From positions 1,860,001 through 1,924,000 of the forward strand of contig OZ253584.1 in the NCBI GenBank assembly GCA_965263165.1: DNA of 64,000 bases, given 5' to 3'. This DNA comes from SAR202-VII-2 sp965263165 (lineage in GTDB: Bacteria; Chloroflexota; Dehalococcoidia; Lucifugimonadales; SAR202-VII-2). The position numbers and the translations under genes were made by a program. The notes below the pieces were generated by a model. It was not told where the DNA came from and did not search any database. It saw only the letters and a list, made by a program, of their open reading frames with translations. How positions within the stretch are numbered: position 1 is the stretch's first letter; each line of letters begins with the position of its first letter. This document shows, piece by piece, positions 35,313 to 44,544 of the stretch.

Positions 35313-36053
35313 ATGGAAGAGACTCTCGAGGGACGGCGGCCCGTCTTGGAGGCGCTGCGCGCCGGTCGCCCGATGCTCAAGATACTCCTTTCGCGGACCA
35401 TCGGGCGCCACAGCGTCGTGGCCGAAATACTGCACATGGCCTCCGAACAGGGCGTACCGGTGGAGTACGTGGACAACGTAGCGCTCCGGCGTCAGGCCCG
35501 CACCGACCACGACCAGGGTGTGGTGGCGATAGCAGCCGCTATGGAGTTCGCTGCCCTGGACGATTTGTTGGAGGCATCCCTTCAACGGGGCGAGCCTCCT
35601 CTCTACGCCGTGCTGGCAGGCATCGAGGACCCCCACAACCTTGGCGCGATCCTGCGGACCGCCGACGCCGCCGGGGTCCACGGGGTCGTTATTCCGACGC
35701 GCCGGGCGGTTGGAGTGACTGCCGCCGTTGCCCGGGCTTCGGCGGGAGCGGTCGAGTACGTGCCGGTGGCCCGAGTGACGAACATCGCTCAAACGTTGGC
35801 GCGTCTGGGGCAGGAGGGCGTTTGGTTGGTGGGAGTGGACCCTGAGGGGAGCATGGACTACACGGCGATCGACTATCGTCAGCCGACGGCGCTGGTGATA
35901 GGGGCGGAGGGCAGCGGTCTTCCTCGCTTGGCGCGCGAGCGGTGCGACGTTTTGGCCGCGATCCCCATGCGGGGGCGGGTGGCCTCGTTGAATACGTCGG
36001 TGGCCGCGGCGCTCGTCATGTACGAGGCGATGCGCCAACGGCGGTCGCCGTAG
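35313..36053 (+). CDS. rlmB: 23S rRNA 2'-O-methyltransferase RlmB/TrmH (SpoU) family
   Basis: SPOUT-class RNA methyltransferase of 246 residues, modifying a 2'-OH of 23S rRNA (RlmB methylates Gm2251 in E. coli). The N-terminal substrate-binding domain contains LEGRRPVLEALRAGRP. The knotted SAM domain shows motif 1 NLGAILRTADAAGVHGV, motif 2 LVIGAEGSGLPRL and motif 3 IPMRGRVASLNTSVAAALV. GGAGG lies 7 nt before the ATG. A TrmH-type tRNA target cannot be excluded from sequence alone. Confidence 0.93.
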   Translation: MEETLEGRRPVLEALRAGRPMLKILLSRTIGRHSVVAEILHMASEQGVPVEYVDNVALRRQARTDHDQGVVAIAAAMEFAALDDLLEASLQRGEPPLYAVLAGIEDPHNLGAILRTADAAGVHGVVIPTRRAVGVTAAVARASAGAVEYVPVARVTNIAQTLARLGQEGVWLVGVDPEGSMDYTAIDYRQPTALVIGAEGSGLPRLARERCDVLAAIPMRGRVASLNTSVAAALVMYEAMRQRRSP

Positions 36054-36263
36054 CCCATTGCCGAGGGCAAGCAGCTAGGGAATTGCTGAACAAGCTGTGA
36101 GAGACGCACTGCGATTCAAGCGCATGCCAAGAGAAGACGCCGCCTAGCGTTCCTGCGGGGGTGGGGGTAGGGATGGGAGGGTTCCCCCGGCCTCAACCTC
36201 ATTCTTTGATTGTATGTGTTACTGCGTTTTCTTCTCCCCCGGCGCTCCGTAGGCGTGGAGCCG

Positions 36264-36371
36264 TTACAAAGGCATTACCAGCTATTACATGGCCGTTACA
36301 GGCTGTTACACAGCGGTTACGGAGCGGTTACTAGTCGTTACGGAGCCGTTACCAATCTTACGAGCCGTTAC
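36264..36371. repeat. Helically phased TTAC array (11 units)
   Basis: TTAC occurs 11 times between 36264 and 36371 at steps of 11, 10, 11, 10, 11, 11, 10, 11, 9 and 10 bp, close to one DNA turn each. The common unit on the other strand is GTAACGGCTCC. Copies 1 and 2 of family A hold a decayed version. The spacing suggests binding sites on one face of the helix, or a slippage-derived minisatellite. Confidence 0.75.
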
Positions 36372-36570
36372 GGAGTTGGATGGCTCCAAAGAGCCTGTGC
36401 CTTACAACGGCATTCACTCCGGTCCCAACCTTCCTCGGAGGGTCTTGCCCCTTGGGTTGTTCCCTCAGCGCTCCTGCCACAGGGGGATTCTCTGTGGTTA
36501 GCCCCCAGTGCTCATGTATGCGGCAGGCTCCTAGGAAGAGAAGCGGGCCGGTGGCCGACTTCATGGGGGT

Positions 36571-36599
36571 ACTATAGCACACCCGTTCGTATTTTGCAA
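36571..36599 (-). promoter_or_regulatory. Mobile sigma70-like promoter in family A element, copy 3
   Basis: On the minus strand TTGCAA (36599-36594) and TATAGT (36576-36571) are 17 bp apart with an extended -10 TG, followed by ATGAAGTCGG. The promoter boxes are intact although the surrounding sequence has diverged from copies 1 and 2. Confidence 0.6.
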
Positions 36600-36687
36600 G
36601 GGGGGTGGGGCATAACTTGGGCGGATGGGCTTGTTGTGGCCTGCGCCCTCCATCAGCGGAGGATCTGGCTTGGCCTGCGCCGTTGTC

Positions 36688-37090
36688 CCGCCTGCCCACC
36701 CTCCAACGTTTTTAGAAACAGGGGGACTCCGCTGTACCCCCGGCGGGGGCTGCGCTCCCTGCACCCTGCTTGGGGGAGGGCGGCGTCGGCGTTTTCCCAC
36801 TTGGCGCGTTGGGATGCTTCCTAGCCAGGGGAAGGGGATGGGACCGTTGCGAAGCGCGATCTAGCGCGGTCACAGCGCGGTCATAGCCCAGTCAAGCGCG
36901 GTCATAGTGCGGTCATAGCCCCGACAGCCGTTAGGCCGAGGTGTGATGGATTGTTCCCCGCCCGCTCCACCCTCCGACGTTTTCCAGAACAGGGGGACAC
37001 GCTGTACCCCCGGCGGGGGCGCAGCCCCCTGACCCTGCTTGGGGGGACGGCGGCGGCGTCATTTGCTCACCTGGCGCGTCGGGACGCTTC
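36688..37090 (+). repeat. Direct repeat of ~150 bp offset by ~243 bp, within the composite element
   Basis: The segment from about 36688 to 36840 is repeated from about 36931 to 37090, both running from CACCCTCC through ACAGGGGGAC and TGTACCCCCGGCGGGGGC to GGGA(T/C)GCTTCCTA. Between them lies a short tandem array of GCGCGGTCATAG units (36857-36925). A third, inverted relative is at about 57990-58090. Confidence 0.7.
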
Positions 37091-37272
37091 CTAACCTAAC
37101 CCCGTACTTGGGGGCAGGGAGTGGAGGGTTGCCGCGGGGTGGGGACACGGCGCCTCTCTGGCGGCTTGTTCCGAGCATCCCTAGGGGACGCGGACGCACA
37201 ACGACCAACGCCAGCTTGCGGCCCCATGCCTCGAATCGAATGCAGCGAGCGCCGCGAGAAGAGGCCGACGCT

Positions 37273-39525
37273 TCAGCGGGCGGTCTCCTGCAGGGCGCTG
37301 TACACCCGCTCCGCAGACACCGGAAGCTGGTCCAACTGGATGCCGATGGCGTCGGATACGGCATTGGCAATGGCTGCTGCCGCCGGCACGTTGGACGCCT
37401 CGGCGATGGACTGTCCACCAAAGGGCACGGGTCCCTCCTCGCCGTGGAGCAGCACGGTGACCAGTTCCGGAATATCCGGCATGCTGGGCAGCTTGTAATC
37501 GCCAAGGTGCAGCGTGGTGACGCGCCCTTCCTCACTGGGCAACTCCGCCATGAGACCGTACCCCATGCCCATAACGAAGGCGCCCTCGATCTGGCCCTGG
37601 TGACCCACGGGGTTGACAATGATGCCGATGTCGTGGGCGGTGATCATGCGGCGCAGATTAATCTTGCCGGTCTCGGGGTCCACCTCCACCTCGGCGACCT
37701 GAGCGGTGAAGGACATGGCGCTCTCGGGGAACACGGCAAGCTCGACGACGATATCGACCTCCAGCGGCGCTCCCTCGATCTCTTCGGCAAGGGCGCCCAA
37801 CTCGGCGAGGGTGAGGCGCTGGCTTCCGGCCACCAACTCGGCGCCCTCCCAAGACATCTGGCCCTCGGGCACTTCCAGGCGGGTGGTGGCCACCTGCTTG
37901 AGGCGGGCCCGCAGCGCTTCCGCGGAGTCCATGGCCGTCTTGCCGAGGGCGTAGGTTGTGCGGCTTCCCCCGACGCCCATGTCGAAGGGCAGCATTCCGG
38001 GGGGCGCCGTGATGATGGTCACCTGGCTGGCGGGAACTCCGAGGACCTCGGCGGCGATCTGCTGAACAACGGTGTAGCCGCCCTGCCCCGGGTCGGGGAT
38101 GGGCACGAAGACCTTCACTTGGCCGCTGGCCTCAAGGCCGATTCTCATGCTGGAGTTGCCGCCGATTGCGCCACGCTCGTACATGGCGATGCCGCGCCCA
38201 ACGTTGCGGCTCTCCTTGGATGACCCCCATCCAGCGGCCTCCAGGGCCTTCTCAAGAGTTTCCTTGGCCCGGACGGTGGTCCCCTCTGCGGCTGCATGAG
38301 GGTGATCGGTGTTGTCCAGGACGTTGATGAGGCGCAACTCCCCTGGGTCCATGCCCAGCCTGGCGGCGGCCATGTCGAAGGCCCGCTCGACGGCGAAGGT
38401 GAATTGCGGGGCGCCTGGGGCCCGCATGTGGCCTCCGGGGATCATGTTGGTGTAGGCGATGGTGCTGTGGATATCGACGGCGGGGATTCTGTAGCAGCTT
38501 CCCGCCTGGTCGGCGCCGTGCAGGTTGACGTTGGGTAGGGGCTTGTGGGCGCCGTAGGCTCCGCCGTTGAACACGCCCTCAGTCTTGAGGGCGCAGATGC
38601 GCCCGTCCTTCTTTACGCCAAGCGTGACCTTGATGACCCCGCCGTGCCGGGTGTTGGCCGCCATCAGCTCCTCGGTGTACGACATGACGAGCTTGACGGG
38701 GGCGCCTGCCGCCTTGGACAGCAGGAAGGCCACCGGGGAGTCCATAGGGGTGCCCTTCCCTCCGAAGTCGCCGCCGATGCTGGTGGAGTGCACGTCAAGC
38801 GTATCGGGGCCAACGTCCAGGGCGGCGGCCAACTGGCCCCGCAGAGCGTAGGGGCTCTTGTTGGACGGCCAGATTTCTGCCCGCCCGGTGGACTGGTCGT
38901 AGGATACGACGACGGCGTGCGGCTCAATGTATCCGTGGTGCTCGGGGCGGACGCGGAAGGAGTGCTCGATCACCTCGTCGGCCTGGGCCATAGCCTCCTG
39001 GTAGTCGCCGTGATGCCAGTGGCCGTAGGCGCACACGTTGGGAAGGTCGGGCTGCTCGGCGTCGGTGTAGGAGTTGGGGTAGCCTCTGGGGTCGTCGTGG
39101 ACGTTGGGAGCGCCGGGGGTCAGCGCTTCCGAGGCGTCGAAGACGCCGGGCAACTCTTCGTACTCTACCTCGATCAGGGAAAGGGCTTCCTCGGCGGTGT
39201 CCTTGCCGATGGCTGCGACGGCTGCGACTCGCTCCCCAATGAAGCGGACCTTGTCGAAGGCAAGCACCGGCATGTCGCGGAGGTAGCGTCCTATAAGGTG
39301 GCGGCCGGCGTTCTCGCTGGTGATTACGGCTTTGACGCCCGGCAGGTTCTCAGCCTTGGAGGTATCGATGCTGACGATCCTGGCGTGGGGCAAGGGGCTG
39401 CGCAGGATTGCTCCCCAGAGCAGCCCTGGGACCGAGATGTCAGCCGAGTACTGGGTCTTGCCGGTCACCTTGGCTGGCCCATCCACGCGCGGGGTATGGT
39501 GTCCAACGACGTTCAGTGTGGTCAT
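37273..39525 (-). CDS. Stand-alone molybdopterin-binding subunit, xanthine dehydrogenase family
   Basis: A 750-residue large subunit of the xanthine dehydrogenase family. It starts with VGHHTPRVDGPAKVTGKTQY, has GGDFGGKGTPMDSP and the MRAPGAPQF active-site region, and the second Mo domain shows QIAAEVLGVPASQVT and GVGGSRTTY. GGAG lies 5 nt before the ATG. No 2Fe-2S or FAD subunit gene is adjacent; the only S and M genes in the window are 23 kb away at 13864-15209. It may share those subunits, use ones elsewhere, or act with a different electron partner. Confidence 0.87.
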   Translation of the reverse strand: MTTLNVVGHHTPRVDGPAKVTGKTQYSADISVPGLLWGAILRSPLPHARIVSIDTSKAENLPGVKAVITSENAGRHLIGRYLRDMPVLAFDKVRFIGERVAAVAAIGKDTAEEALSLIEVEYEELPGVFDASEALTPGAPNVHDDPRGYPNSYTDAEQPDLPNVCAYGHWHHGDYQEAMAQADEVIEHSFRVRPEHHGYIEPHAVVVSYDQSTGRAEIWPSNKSPYALRGQLAAALDVGPDTLDVHSTSIGGDFGGKGTPMDSPVAFLLSKAAGAPVKLVMSYTEELMAANTRHGGVIKVTLGVKKDGRICALKTEGVFNGGAYGAHKPLPNVNLHGADQAGSCYRIPAVDIHSTIAYTNMIPGGHMRAPGAPQFTFAVERAFDMAAARLGMDPGELRLINVLDNTDHPHAAAEGTTVRAKETLEKALEAAGWGSSKESRNVGRGIAMYERGAIGGNSSMRIGLEASGQVKVFVPIPDPGQGGYTVVQQIAAEVLGVPASQVTIITAPPGMLPFDMGVGGSRTTYALGKTAMDSAEALRARLKQVATTRLEVPEGQMSWEGAELVAGSQRLTLAELGALAEEIEGAPLEVDIVVELAVFPESAMSFTAQVAEVEVDPETGKINLRRMITAHDIGIIVNPVGHQGQIEGAFVMGMGYGLMAELPSEEGRVTTLHLGDYKLPSMPDIPELVTVLLHGEEGPVPFGGQSIAEASNVPAAAAIANAVSDAIGIQLDQLPVSAERVYSALQETAR

Positions 39526-39640
39526 GGCGGCTCCTTCTACGGGTCGGTCAAGAAAGCGGTGTCACTTTACCACGGAAGGCAGGGAGGGGGAAGGGGAGAG
39601 GCGGGAGGGAGGGGAGCGTTGTCCGGGGCACTGGCGGCGA

Positions 39641-39670
39641 GAAGGCCCCGGCGAGCGTCGCGGGGCCTTC
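39641..39670 (-). terminator. Terminator-like hairpin after the dehydrogenase E2 gene
   Basis: A perfect 10-bp stem, GAAGGCCCCG at 39641-39650 with 39661-39670, around a 10-nt loop, lying 28 nt after the E2 stop. The following T-tract is weak, so termination may be partial or Rho-assisted. Confidence 0.6.
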
Positions 39671-39698
39671 TTGAGTTCTCGCGCAATGCCGAGCGGCG

Positions 39699-40955
39699 TT
39701 AGATCATCAGCAGCGATGGGGTTTCCAGAAGGCGTTTCACTTCGCCCATGAACTGGGCGGCCTCCGCGCCGTCGGAGGTGCGGTGGTCCACTGACAGGGT
39801 GGCGATCATCACTTGGCCCACCACGATCTGGTCGTTCCTGACGACCGGCCTTTTCTTCACCGACCCGGTGGCAAGGACAGCGGCCTGGGGCGGGAAGATG
39901 ATGGCCGCGAAGCTGTCGACGTTGAACATGCCCAGGTTGCTGAGCGTGAAGGTGCCGGCGGTGTACTCTTCCTGTGTGAGGTGACCGGAACGGGCGCGCT
40001 CTGCCAGGCGCCGCACGGCCTTGGATATCTCCACCAGGCTCTTGCTGCCGACATCCAGCACGGCGGGAATGATCAGGCCCTGGCCCTTCAGGTCCATTGC
40101 CACGCCGATGTTGATCATTCTGTTCATCTTGAGGGAGTCGCCATCGAAGAAGGCGTTGAGGTTGGGAAAGCGGGCCAGGGCCTTGGCGCTGGCCTTGATT
40201 ATGAAATCGTTGACGCTGACGCGAAGACCCTCCTGCTCTTGAAGGTCGCGGTTCACCTGCGAACGCGTCTCCATCACGCTATCCATGTCGATCTCGGCCG
40301 TCACGTAGAAGTGCGGCACGTCCCTATTGGAGGCGGTGGTGACCCGCGCGATGGCCCGGCGCATTGGGTCCAACTGCACGACATCCGGGGTCTGGTCGAT
40401 CGCGATGGCGGGGGCGGCAGCCGCTTCTTCGGACGCCTCTTCAGGCTGGGTGGAGGGGACCGAGGGCGCCGACGGAGCGGCGGCGAATGCCTCGACGTCG
40501 GTCTTGGTGATGCGGCCGCCGGGGCCGGTGCCGCTGACGGCCTGGAGGTTCACCCCGGTCTCTTCCGCCAGCCGGCGGGCCACCGGGGAAGCCTTGACCG
40601 GGCCAGCCGCCGCCGAGGGGGCGGCTGCGGGGGCGGCTGGGGCTTTCTGGGCAGGCGTGACCGCCTCTGCAGGGGGCGCTGCGGGGACATCGGGCGTCCT
40701 TTCAGGGATCTCCTCGCCGGGCGCGCTTATGACGGCGACGACGTGGCCCACCGGCACCGTCGCGCCTTCCTCGACATAGATCTTGCCCAGCACACCCGCG
40801 GCGTAGGCGGGCATCTCGATGGCGGCCTTATCGGTCTCGATTTCGGCGATGACCTCGCCACGGGCGACCGGCTCCCCTTCCTGCTTGAGCCATCGCAGGA
40901 TCTTACCTTCCTGCATGTCGTAGCCCATTTGAGGCATTACCACTTCAGTAGCCAC
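39699..40955 (-). CDS. pdhC: 2-oxoacid dehydrogenase E2 component (dihydrolipoamide acyltransferase)
   Basis: Acyltransferase core of a pyruvate- or branched-chain-type dehydrogenase complex, 418 residues. Domains in order: one lipoyl domain with the lipoyl-Lys in ETDKAAIEM (Lys43), an Ala/Pro linker, a peripheral-subunit-binding domain (ASPVARRLAEETGVNLQAVS), a second linker and the catalytic domain ending with the DHRTSDGA active-site motif. GTG start with GGAGG upstream. Last gene of lpd, E1 alpha, E1 beta, E2. The lipoyl group would be made by the LipA encoded at 46479-47351. Confidence 0.93.
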   Translation of the reverse strand: MATEVVMPQMGYDMQEGKILRWLKQEGEPVARGEVIAEIETDKAAIEMPAYAAGVLGKIYVEEGATVPVGHVVAVISAPGEEIPERTPDVPAAPPAEAVTPAQKAPAAPAAAPSAAAGPVKASPVARRLAEETGVNLQAVSGTGPGGRITKTDVEAFAAAPSAPSVPSTQPEEASEEAAAAPAIAIDQTPDVVQLDPMRRAIARVTTASNRDVPHFYVTAEIDMDSVMETRSQVNRDLQEQEGLRVSVNDFIIKASAKALARFPNLNAFFDGDSLKMNRMINIGVAMDLKGQGLIIPAVLDVGSKSLVEISKAVRRLAERARSGHLTQEEYTAGTFTLSNLGMFNVDSFAAIIFPPQAAVLATGSVKKRPVVRNDQIVVGQVMIATLSVDHRTSDGAEAAQFMGEVKRLLETPSLLMI

Positions 40956-41008
40956 GGGATATGTCCTCCGTAGGGGCGCGTCTCCCCTGTTGGTGTGCGG
41001 GGCCTTCT

Positions 41009-41986
41009 CTAGAGTCCGATGACCCGCTCGACCTCTCTCACGACGGCGTCGCCGTTGGGAATTTGAAGGTCCTCGAGGGGCTTGGAGTAGGGCGCCGGGA
41101 CGTCGGCGCAGCCCACGCGGGCGACGGGGCCGTCGAGGTCGTCAAAGGCGGCCTCTTGGACCTCGCTGGCGACGAACGAGCCGAAACCCCCGAAGCGCCA
41201 CGTCTCCTCGACGACGATGCACCGGTTGGTCTTGCGCACGGACTTGGTGATGGTGTCGATGTCCAGGGGGCGCAGCGTCCGTAGGTCTATGACCTCCACC
41301 GAGACTCCCCGCTCGCGCAGTTTGTTGGCGGCGTCCTCCGCCACCCGGACCATGCCCGAGTGAGCGACGATGGTGAGGTCGTTGCCCTCCCTCGCAATCC
41401 TGGCGGAGCCGAAGGGCACGGTGTAGTAGGCATCGGGGACCTCGCCGCGGGTCCTGTAGAGGAGGTCGTGCTCGGCATAGATGATTGGGTTTTGGTCCTG
41501 GAACGCCGTTCGCAGAAGTCCGAGGGCGTCATAGGGGGTGGCTGGAGTGACAACCTTGAGCCCGGGCACGGTGGCGTACCAGCCTTCCAGGCTCTGGGAG
41601 TGCGTGGCCGCGAGCCCGGCGCCGCCCCCGGTTACGGTGCGGATGATCACGGGGGCCGTGAATTGCCCACCGGACATGTAGTGGATCTTGGCGGCGTGGT
41701 TCACGATCTGGTCCATCGCCAGCAGGCTGAAGTTGATGGTCATCAGCTCCACGACGGGTTTGAGCCCGGCCATGGCCGCTCCCACGCCGGCGCCGACGAA
41801 CACGGACTCTGATATTGGCGTGTCCTTGATGCGGCGCTCTCCGTACTCCTGGATGAACCCCTTCGTGACGGCGTAGGCGCCGCCGTAGTGGCCGACGTCC
41901 TCGCCCATGATGAAGACGCGCTCGTCGTTGTCGAGGGCTTCTTTGAGACCCCGGCTGATGGCGTCTCGCATGGTTATCTCCGGCAT
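41009..41986 (-). CDS. pdhB: 2-oxoacid dehydrogenase E1 beta subunit
   Basis: Beta subunit of the thiamine-diphosphate E1 enzyme, 325 residues. Features are FIMGEDVGHYGGAYAVTKG at the N terminus, the VGAAMAGLKPVVELMT and PVIIRTVTGGGAGLAATHSQ segments, and the C-terminal transketolase domain with VEVIDLRTLRPLDIDTI. Pairs with E1 alpha encoded 33 nt upstream. GAGGAG precedes the ATG. Confidence 0.93.
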   Translation of the reverse strand: MPEITMRDAISRGLKEALDNDERVFIMGEDVGHYGGAYAVTKGFIQEYGERRIKDTPISESVFVGAGVGAAMAGLKPVVELMTINFSLLAMDQIVNHAAKIHYMSGGQFTAPVIIRTVTGGGAGLAATHSQSLEGWYATVPGLKVVTPATPYDALGLLRTAFQDQNPIIYAEHDLLYRTRGEVPDAYYTVPFGSARIAREGNDLTIVAHSGMVRVAEDAANKLRERGVSVEVIDLRTLRPLDIDTITKSVRKTNRCIVVEETWRFGGFGSFVASEVQEAAFDDLDGPVARVGCADVPAPYSKPLEDLQIPNGDAVVREVERVIGL

Positions 41987-42018
41987 GGCGTTGCTCCTCT
42001 TGAAGTCAGGCGGGAGGC

Positions 42019-42996
42019 CTAGGAGGCGTACACGTTCTCGTAGAGCGCTTCAGGGCTGGGGAAGGGACTCTCGTCGGCGAACTTGACGGCCTCGTCCAGA
42101 ACCGCGTCTACTTCCTCCTCGAGGGCCCGGGCATCCCTCTCTCTGAGCAGGTCTTCCTCGATCATCTGCTTGCGCATCGTGGCGATGGGATCCCTGGCCT
42201 GCCAGTAGGCCTCCTCGTCCTTGTCCCGGTACTCCCCGGGGTCGGCCATGGAGTGGCCCTGGAAGCGATAGGTTTTGGCCTCTAGGAAGTAGGGGCCGTT
42301 GCCCTGCCTGATGTGGTTTACGGCGTTGGAAACGGAGTCCCGCACGGCCAGGACATCCATGCCGTCAACGACGCTGGCTTCCATAGAGTAGTGGACGGAG
42401 GCTTTGTAAACGTCGTGGCCGCCGGCGTAGGTGCGGTCGACCCGGGTCCCCATGCCGTAGAGGTTGTTTTCGAGCAGGAAGAGAATGGGGAGCTTCCAAA
42501 CGGCGGCGAGGTTCATGGCCTCGTGGAACTCCCCCTCATTGAGGGCGCCGTCGCCGAAGAAGCACACCGTCACCTGGTCGGTCCCCTTGTAGGCGCTGGC
42601 GAGGGCGAGCCCCGTTGCCAGGGGGAACTGCCCGCCGACGATGGCGTAGCCGCCCATGAAGTTGAGCGAGGCATCGAAGAGGTGCATCGACCCGCCCATT
42701 CCCCGGCTGCAGCCCGTAGCCTTGCCGAACAGTTCGGCCATGGCGGCCTTGGGGTCCATGCCGCGCGCCAGGGCGTGCCCGTGGTCTCGATAGTGCGTGA
42801 TGACGTAGTCGTTGGAGTTGAGAACGGACATAACCCCAACGGCAATGGCCTCTTCGCCGGAGTAGAGATGGAGAAATCCCCGGACCTTGCCCATCATGTA
42901 GGCTTGGGCGGCCCTGTCCTCGAAACGGCGTATGAGCAGCATAGCCCGGTAGTACCCGGCTACCTGCTGCTGGTTCAACCTTTCCTTCAACGTCAT
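42019..42996 (-). CDS. pdhA: 2-oxoacid dehydrogenase E1 alpha subunit
   Basis: Thiamine-diphosphate-binding subunit of 325 residues. The ThDP motif is seen as FFGDGALNEGEFHEAMNLAA with LPILFLLENNLYGMGTR following, and HGHALARG and GSMHLFD are in the N-terminal half. Decarboxylates a 2-oxoacid and transfers the acyl group to lipoyl-E2. Substrate, pyruvate or acetoin/branched-chain oxoacid, cannot be fixed from sequence. GGGAGG lies 6 nt before the ATG, 40 nt after lpd. Confidence 0.93.
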   Translation of the reverse strand: MTLKERLNQQQVAGYYRAMLLIRRFEDRAAQAYMMGKVRGFLHLYSGEEAIAVGVMSVLNSNDYVITHYRDHGHALARGMDPKAAMAELFGKATGCSRGMGGSMHLFDASLNFMGGYAIVGGQFPLATGLALASAYKGTDQVTVCFFGDGALNEGEFHEAMNLAAVWKLPILFLLENNLYGMGTRVDRTYAGGHDVYKASVHYSMEASVVDGMDVLAVRDSVSNAVNHIRQGNGPYFLEAKTYRFQGHSMADPGEYRDKDEEAYWQARDPIATMRKQMIEEDLLRERDARALEEEVDAVLDEAVKFADESPFPSPEALYENVYAS

Positions 42997-43035
42997 GTCC
43001 TGCCTCCCGTGGCGTCTGGACGCGGCGGAGCGGCC

Positions 43036-44424
43036 CTAGATGTGGATCGCTTCGGCGTCGGCGGCAAGCGCTGCTTCTTTGACGGCCTCAGACATGGTGG
43101 GGTGCGGGTGCACCAACCAGCCAAGTTCCTTGTTCGTGCCTTCCAGCAGGTTGGCCAGGGTCAGTTCTCCCAGAAGCTCGGTGGCCTCGTGGCCGATGAC
43201 GTGGCCTCCCAGGATCTCCCCAAGCCTGGCGTCTACGACGATCTTTGCCATTCCCTCGGTTTCCGCCAGGGCCTGAGCCTTGCCGCTGGCCTGGAATGGG
43301 AACTTGCCTATTTTTACCTCGTAGCCCTGTTCGCGGGCTTCGGCCTCGGTCAGGCCGAAGCTGGCGACCTGGGGCACGCAGTAGGTGGCTCTGGGCATCA
43401 TGACGTAGTCGATGGGGGGCGAGTCCATCCCCGCGATGCGCTCCACGACAGCCACACCCTGGGCCATCGCCACGTGGGCTAGGAGCATGTTACCCGTCAC
43501 GTCTCCTATTGCATACACTCCGGGCGCCGATGTGGCCATGTTCTCGTCCACGACGACAGCTCCCTTTTCCAGCTTCACGCCAACGTTGTCTAGGCCGAGG
43601 CCCTCCGTGTTGTACTCGACGCCGATGGCCGACAGCGCCTTGTCGCAGGCTATGCTGACCTCCCCGTCCTTTCCATTAACGACGAGCGACAAGCCTTCTA
43701 GGGTGCGCTTGGTTTCTTTCACCTGGGCGCCGGTCATGACCCGGATGCCCTGCTGGGCGAAGGACTGCTCCAAGGCCTTGCTGATGTCCTCATCTTCCTT
43801 GGGGAGGAGGTGTGGCAGCATTTCCACCACTGTGACCTCGGCGCCGTATGCCCGATAGATGTAGGCGAACTCCACGCCGGTTGCCCCTCCGCCAACAATG
43901 ACCACCCGGCCGGGCGCCTCGCGAAGCTCCAGCGCTTGGCGGCTGGTGATGACCGTGGTCTCGTCGATGGGCAGGGGGGGAATGCTCCGGGGGCGCGCGC
44001 CCGTGGCGATGATGACGTTCTTGGCTTTGAGCGTGCGGCCCTCCGGCGCAACCTCGATGGTGTTCGCGTCCCTGAGAGACCCCGTGCCCTGCACGAAGTC
44101 CACCTCGTTCTTCGCGAGGAGGAAGGCTATCCCCTGGGTCAGCCTGCGGACGACCTTGCGGCTCCTGTCCACGGCGACGCCGAAGTCGGCTTGGAGGTTA
44201 TCGTAGGAGATGCCGAACTCCGGGCCGCGTTTGATGAGAGAGAGAATTTCGGCATTCCTGAGGAGCGCCTTGCTGGGAATGCATCCCCAGTTGAGGCAAA
44301 CACCGCCGACTTCATGCCGTTCCACCACGGCGGTCTTGAGTCCCAACTGGCCGGCCCGGATGCCAGCGACGTAGCCGCCTGGTCCGCTGCCTATGATTAC
44401 GATGTCGTAGTCGGATTCAGCCAT
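43036..44424 (-). CDS. lpdA: Dihydrolipoyl dehydrogenase (E3)
   Basis: FAD-dependent disulfide oxidoreductase of 462 residues that reoxidises dihydrolipoyl-E2. FAD motif GSGPGGYVAGIRAGQLG is at the N terminus, the redox disulfide is in GGVCLNWGCIPSKALL, the NAD motif in VVIVGGGATGVEFAYI, and the C-terminal catalytic His in HPHPTMSEAVKEA. ATG at 44424 has GGAG at 8 nt; a GTG three codons earlier is less likely. First gene of the complex operon. Confidence 0.94.
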   Translation of the reverse strand: MAESDYDIVIIGSGPGGYVAGIRAGQLGLKTAVVERHEVGGVCLNWGCIPSKALLRNAEILSLIKRGPEFGISYDNLQADFGVAVDRSRKVVRRLTQGIAFLLAKNEVDFVQGTGSLRDANTIEVAPEGRTLKAKNVIIATGARPRSIPPLPIDETTVITSRQALELREAPGRVVIVGGGATGVEFAYIYRAYGAEVTVVEMLPHLLPKEDEDISKALEQSFAQQGIRVMTGAQVKETKRTLEGLSLVVNGKDGEVSIACDKALSAIGVEYNTEGLGLDNVGVKLEKGAVVVDENMATSAPGVYAIGDVTGNMLLAHVAMAQGVAVVERIAGMDSPPIDYVMMPRATYCVPQVASFGLTEAEAREQGYEVKIGKFPFQASGKAQALAETEGMAKIVVDARLGEILGGHVIGHEATELLGELTLANLLEGTNKELGWLVHPHPTMSEAVKEAALAADAEAIHI

Positions 44425-44544
44425 TAATGACACTCCGCACTGTTCTATTTCGTCCTACGCTTTCCGTACTATTGTAGCCTACCAGGCAGGCCGATGCCTC
44501 ACCCGGTCCGCCAAGGCCAACGTCTCGCCGGTTCGCCGGAGACG

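Larger units (their letters stand above)
36080..37179 (-). mobile_element. Composite family A element, inverted, with internal duplications
   Basis: This 1.1-kb gene-free stretch begins with GAATTGCTGAACAAGC after GCTAGG (36074-36079). It ends at 37179, whose complement begins GATGCTCGGAACAAGCC, before CCTAGG (37180-37185). These are the family A terminal repeats. Relative to copies 1 and 2 it is inverted, with the promoter at 36571-36599, and it carries an extra ~500 bp between the promoter and the end, including a direct repeat and a short tandem array near 36857-36925. The flanking hexamers are not identical, so it may combine two insertions. Confidence 0.65.

Noticed and set aside
35118..36038. 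Minus-strand frame of 306 codons
   Set aside because: Antisense to rlmB, which carries all three SPOUT motifs.
36264..36371. CRISPR array
   Set aside because: The repeat unit is 10-11 bp with no spacers and no cas genes.
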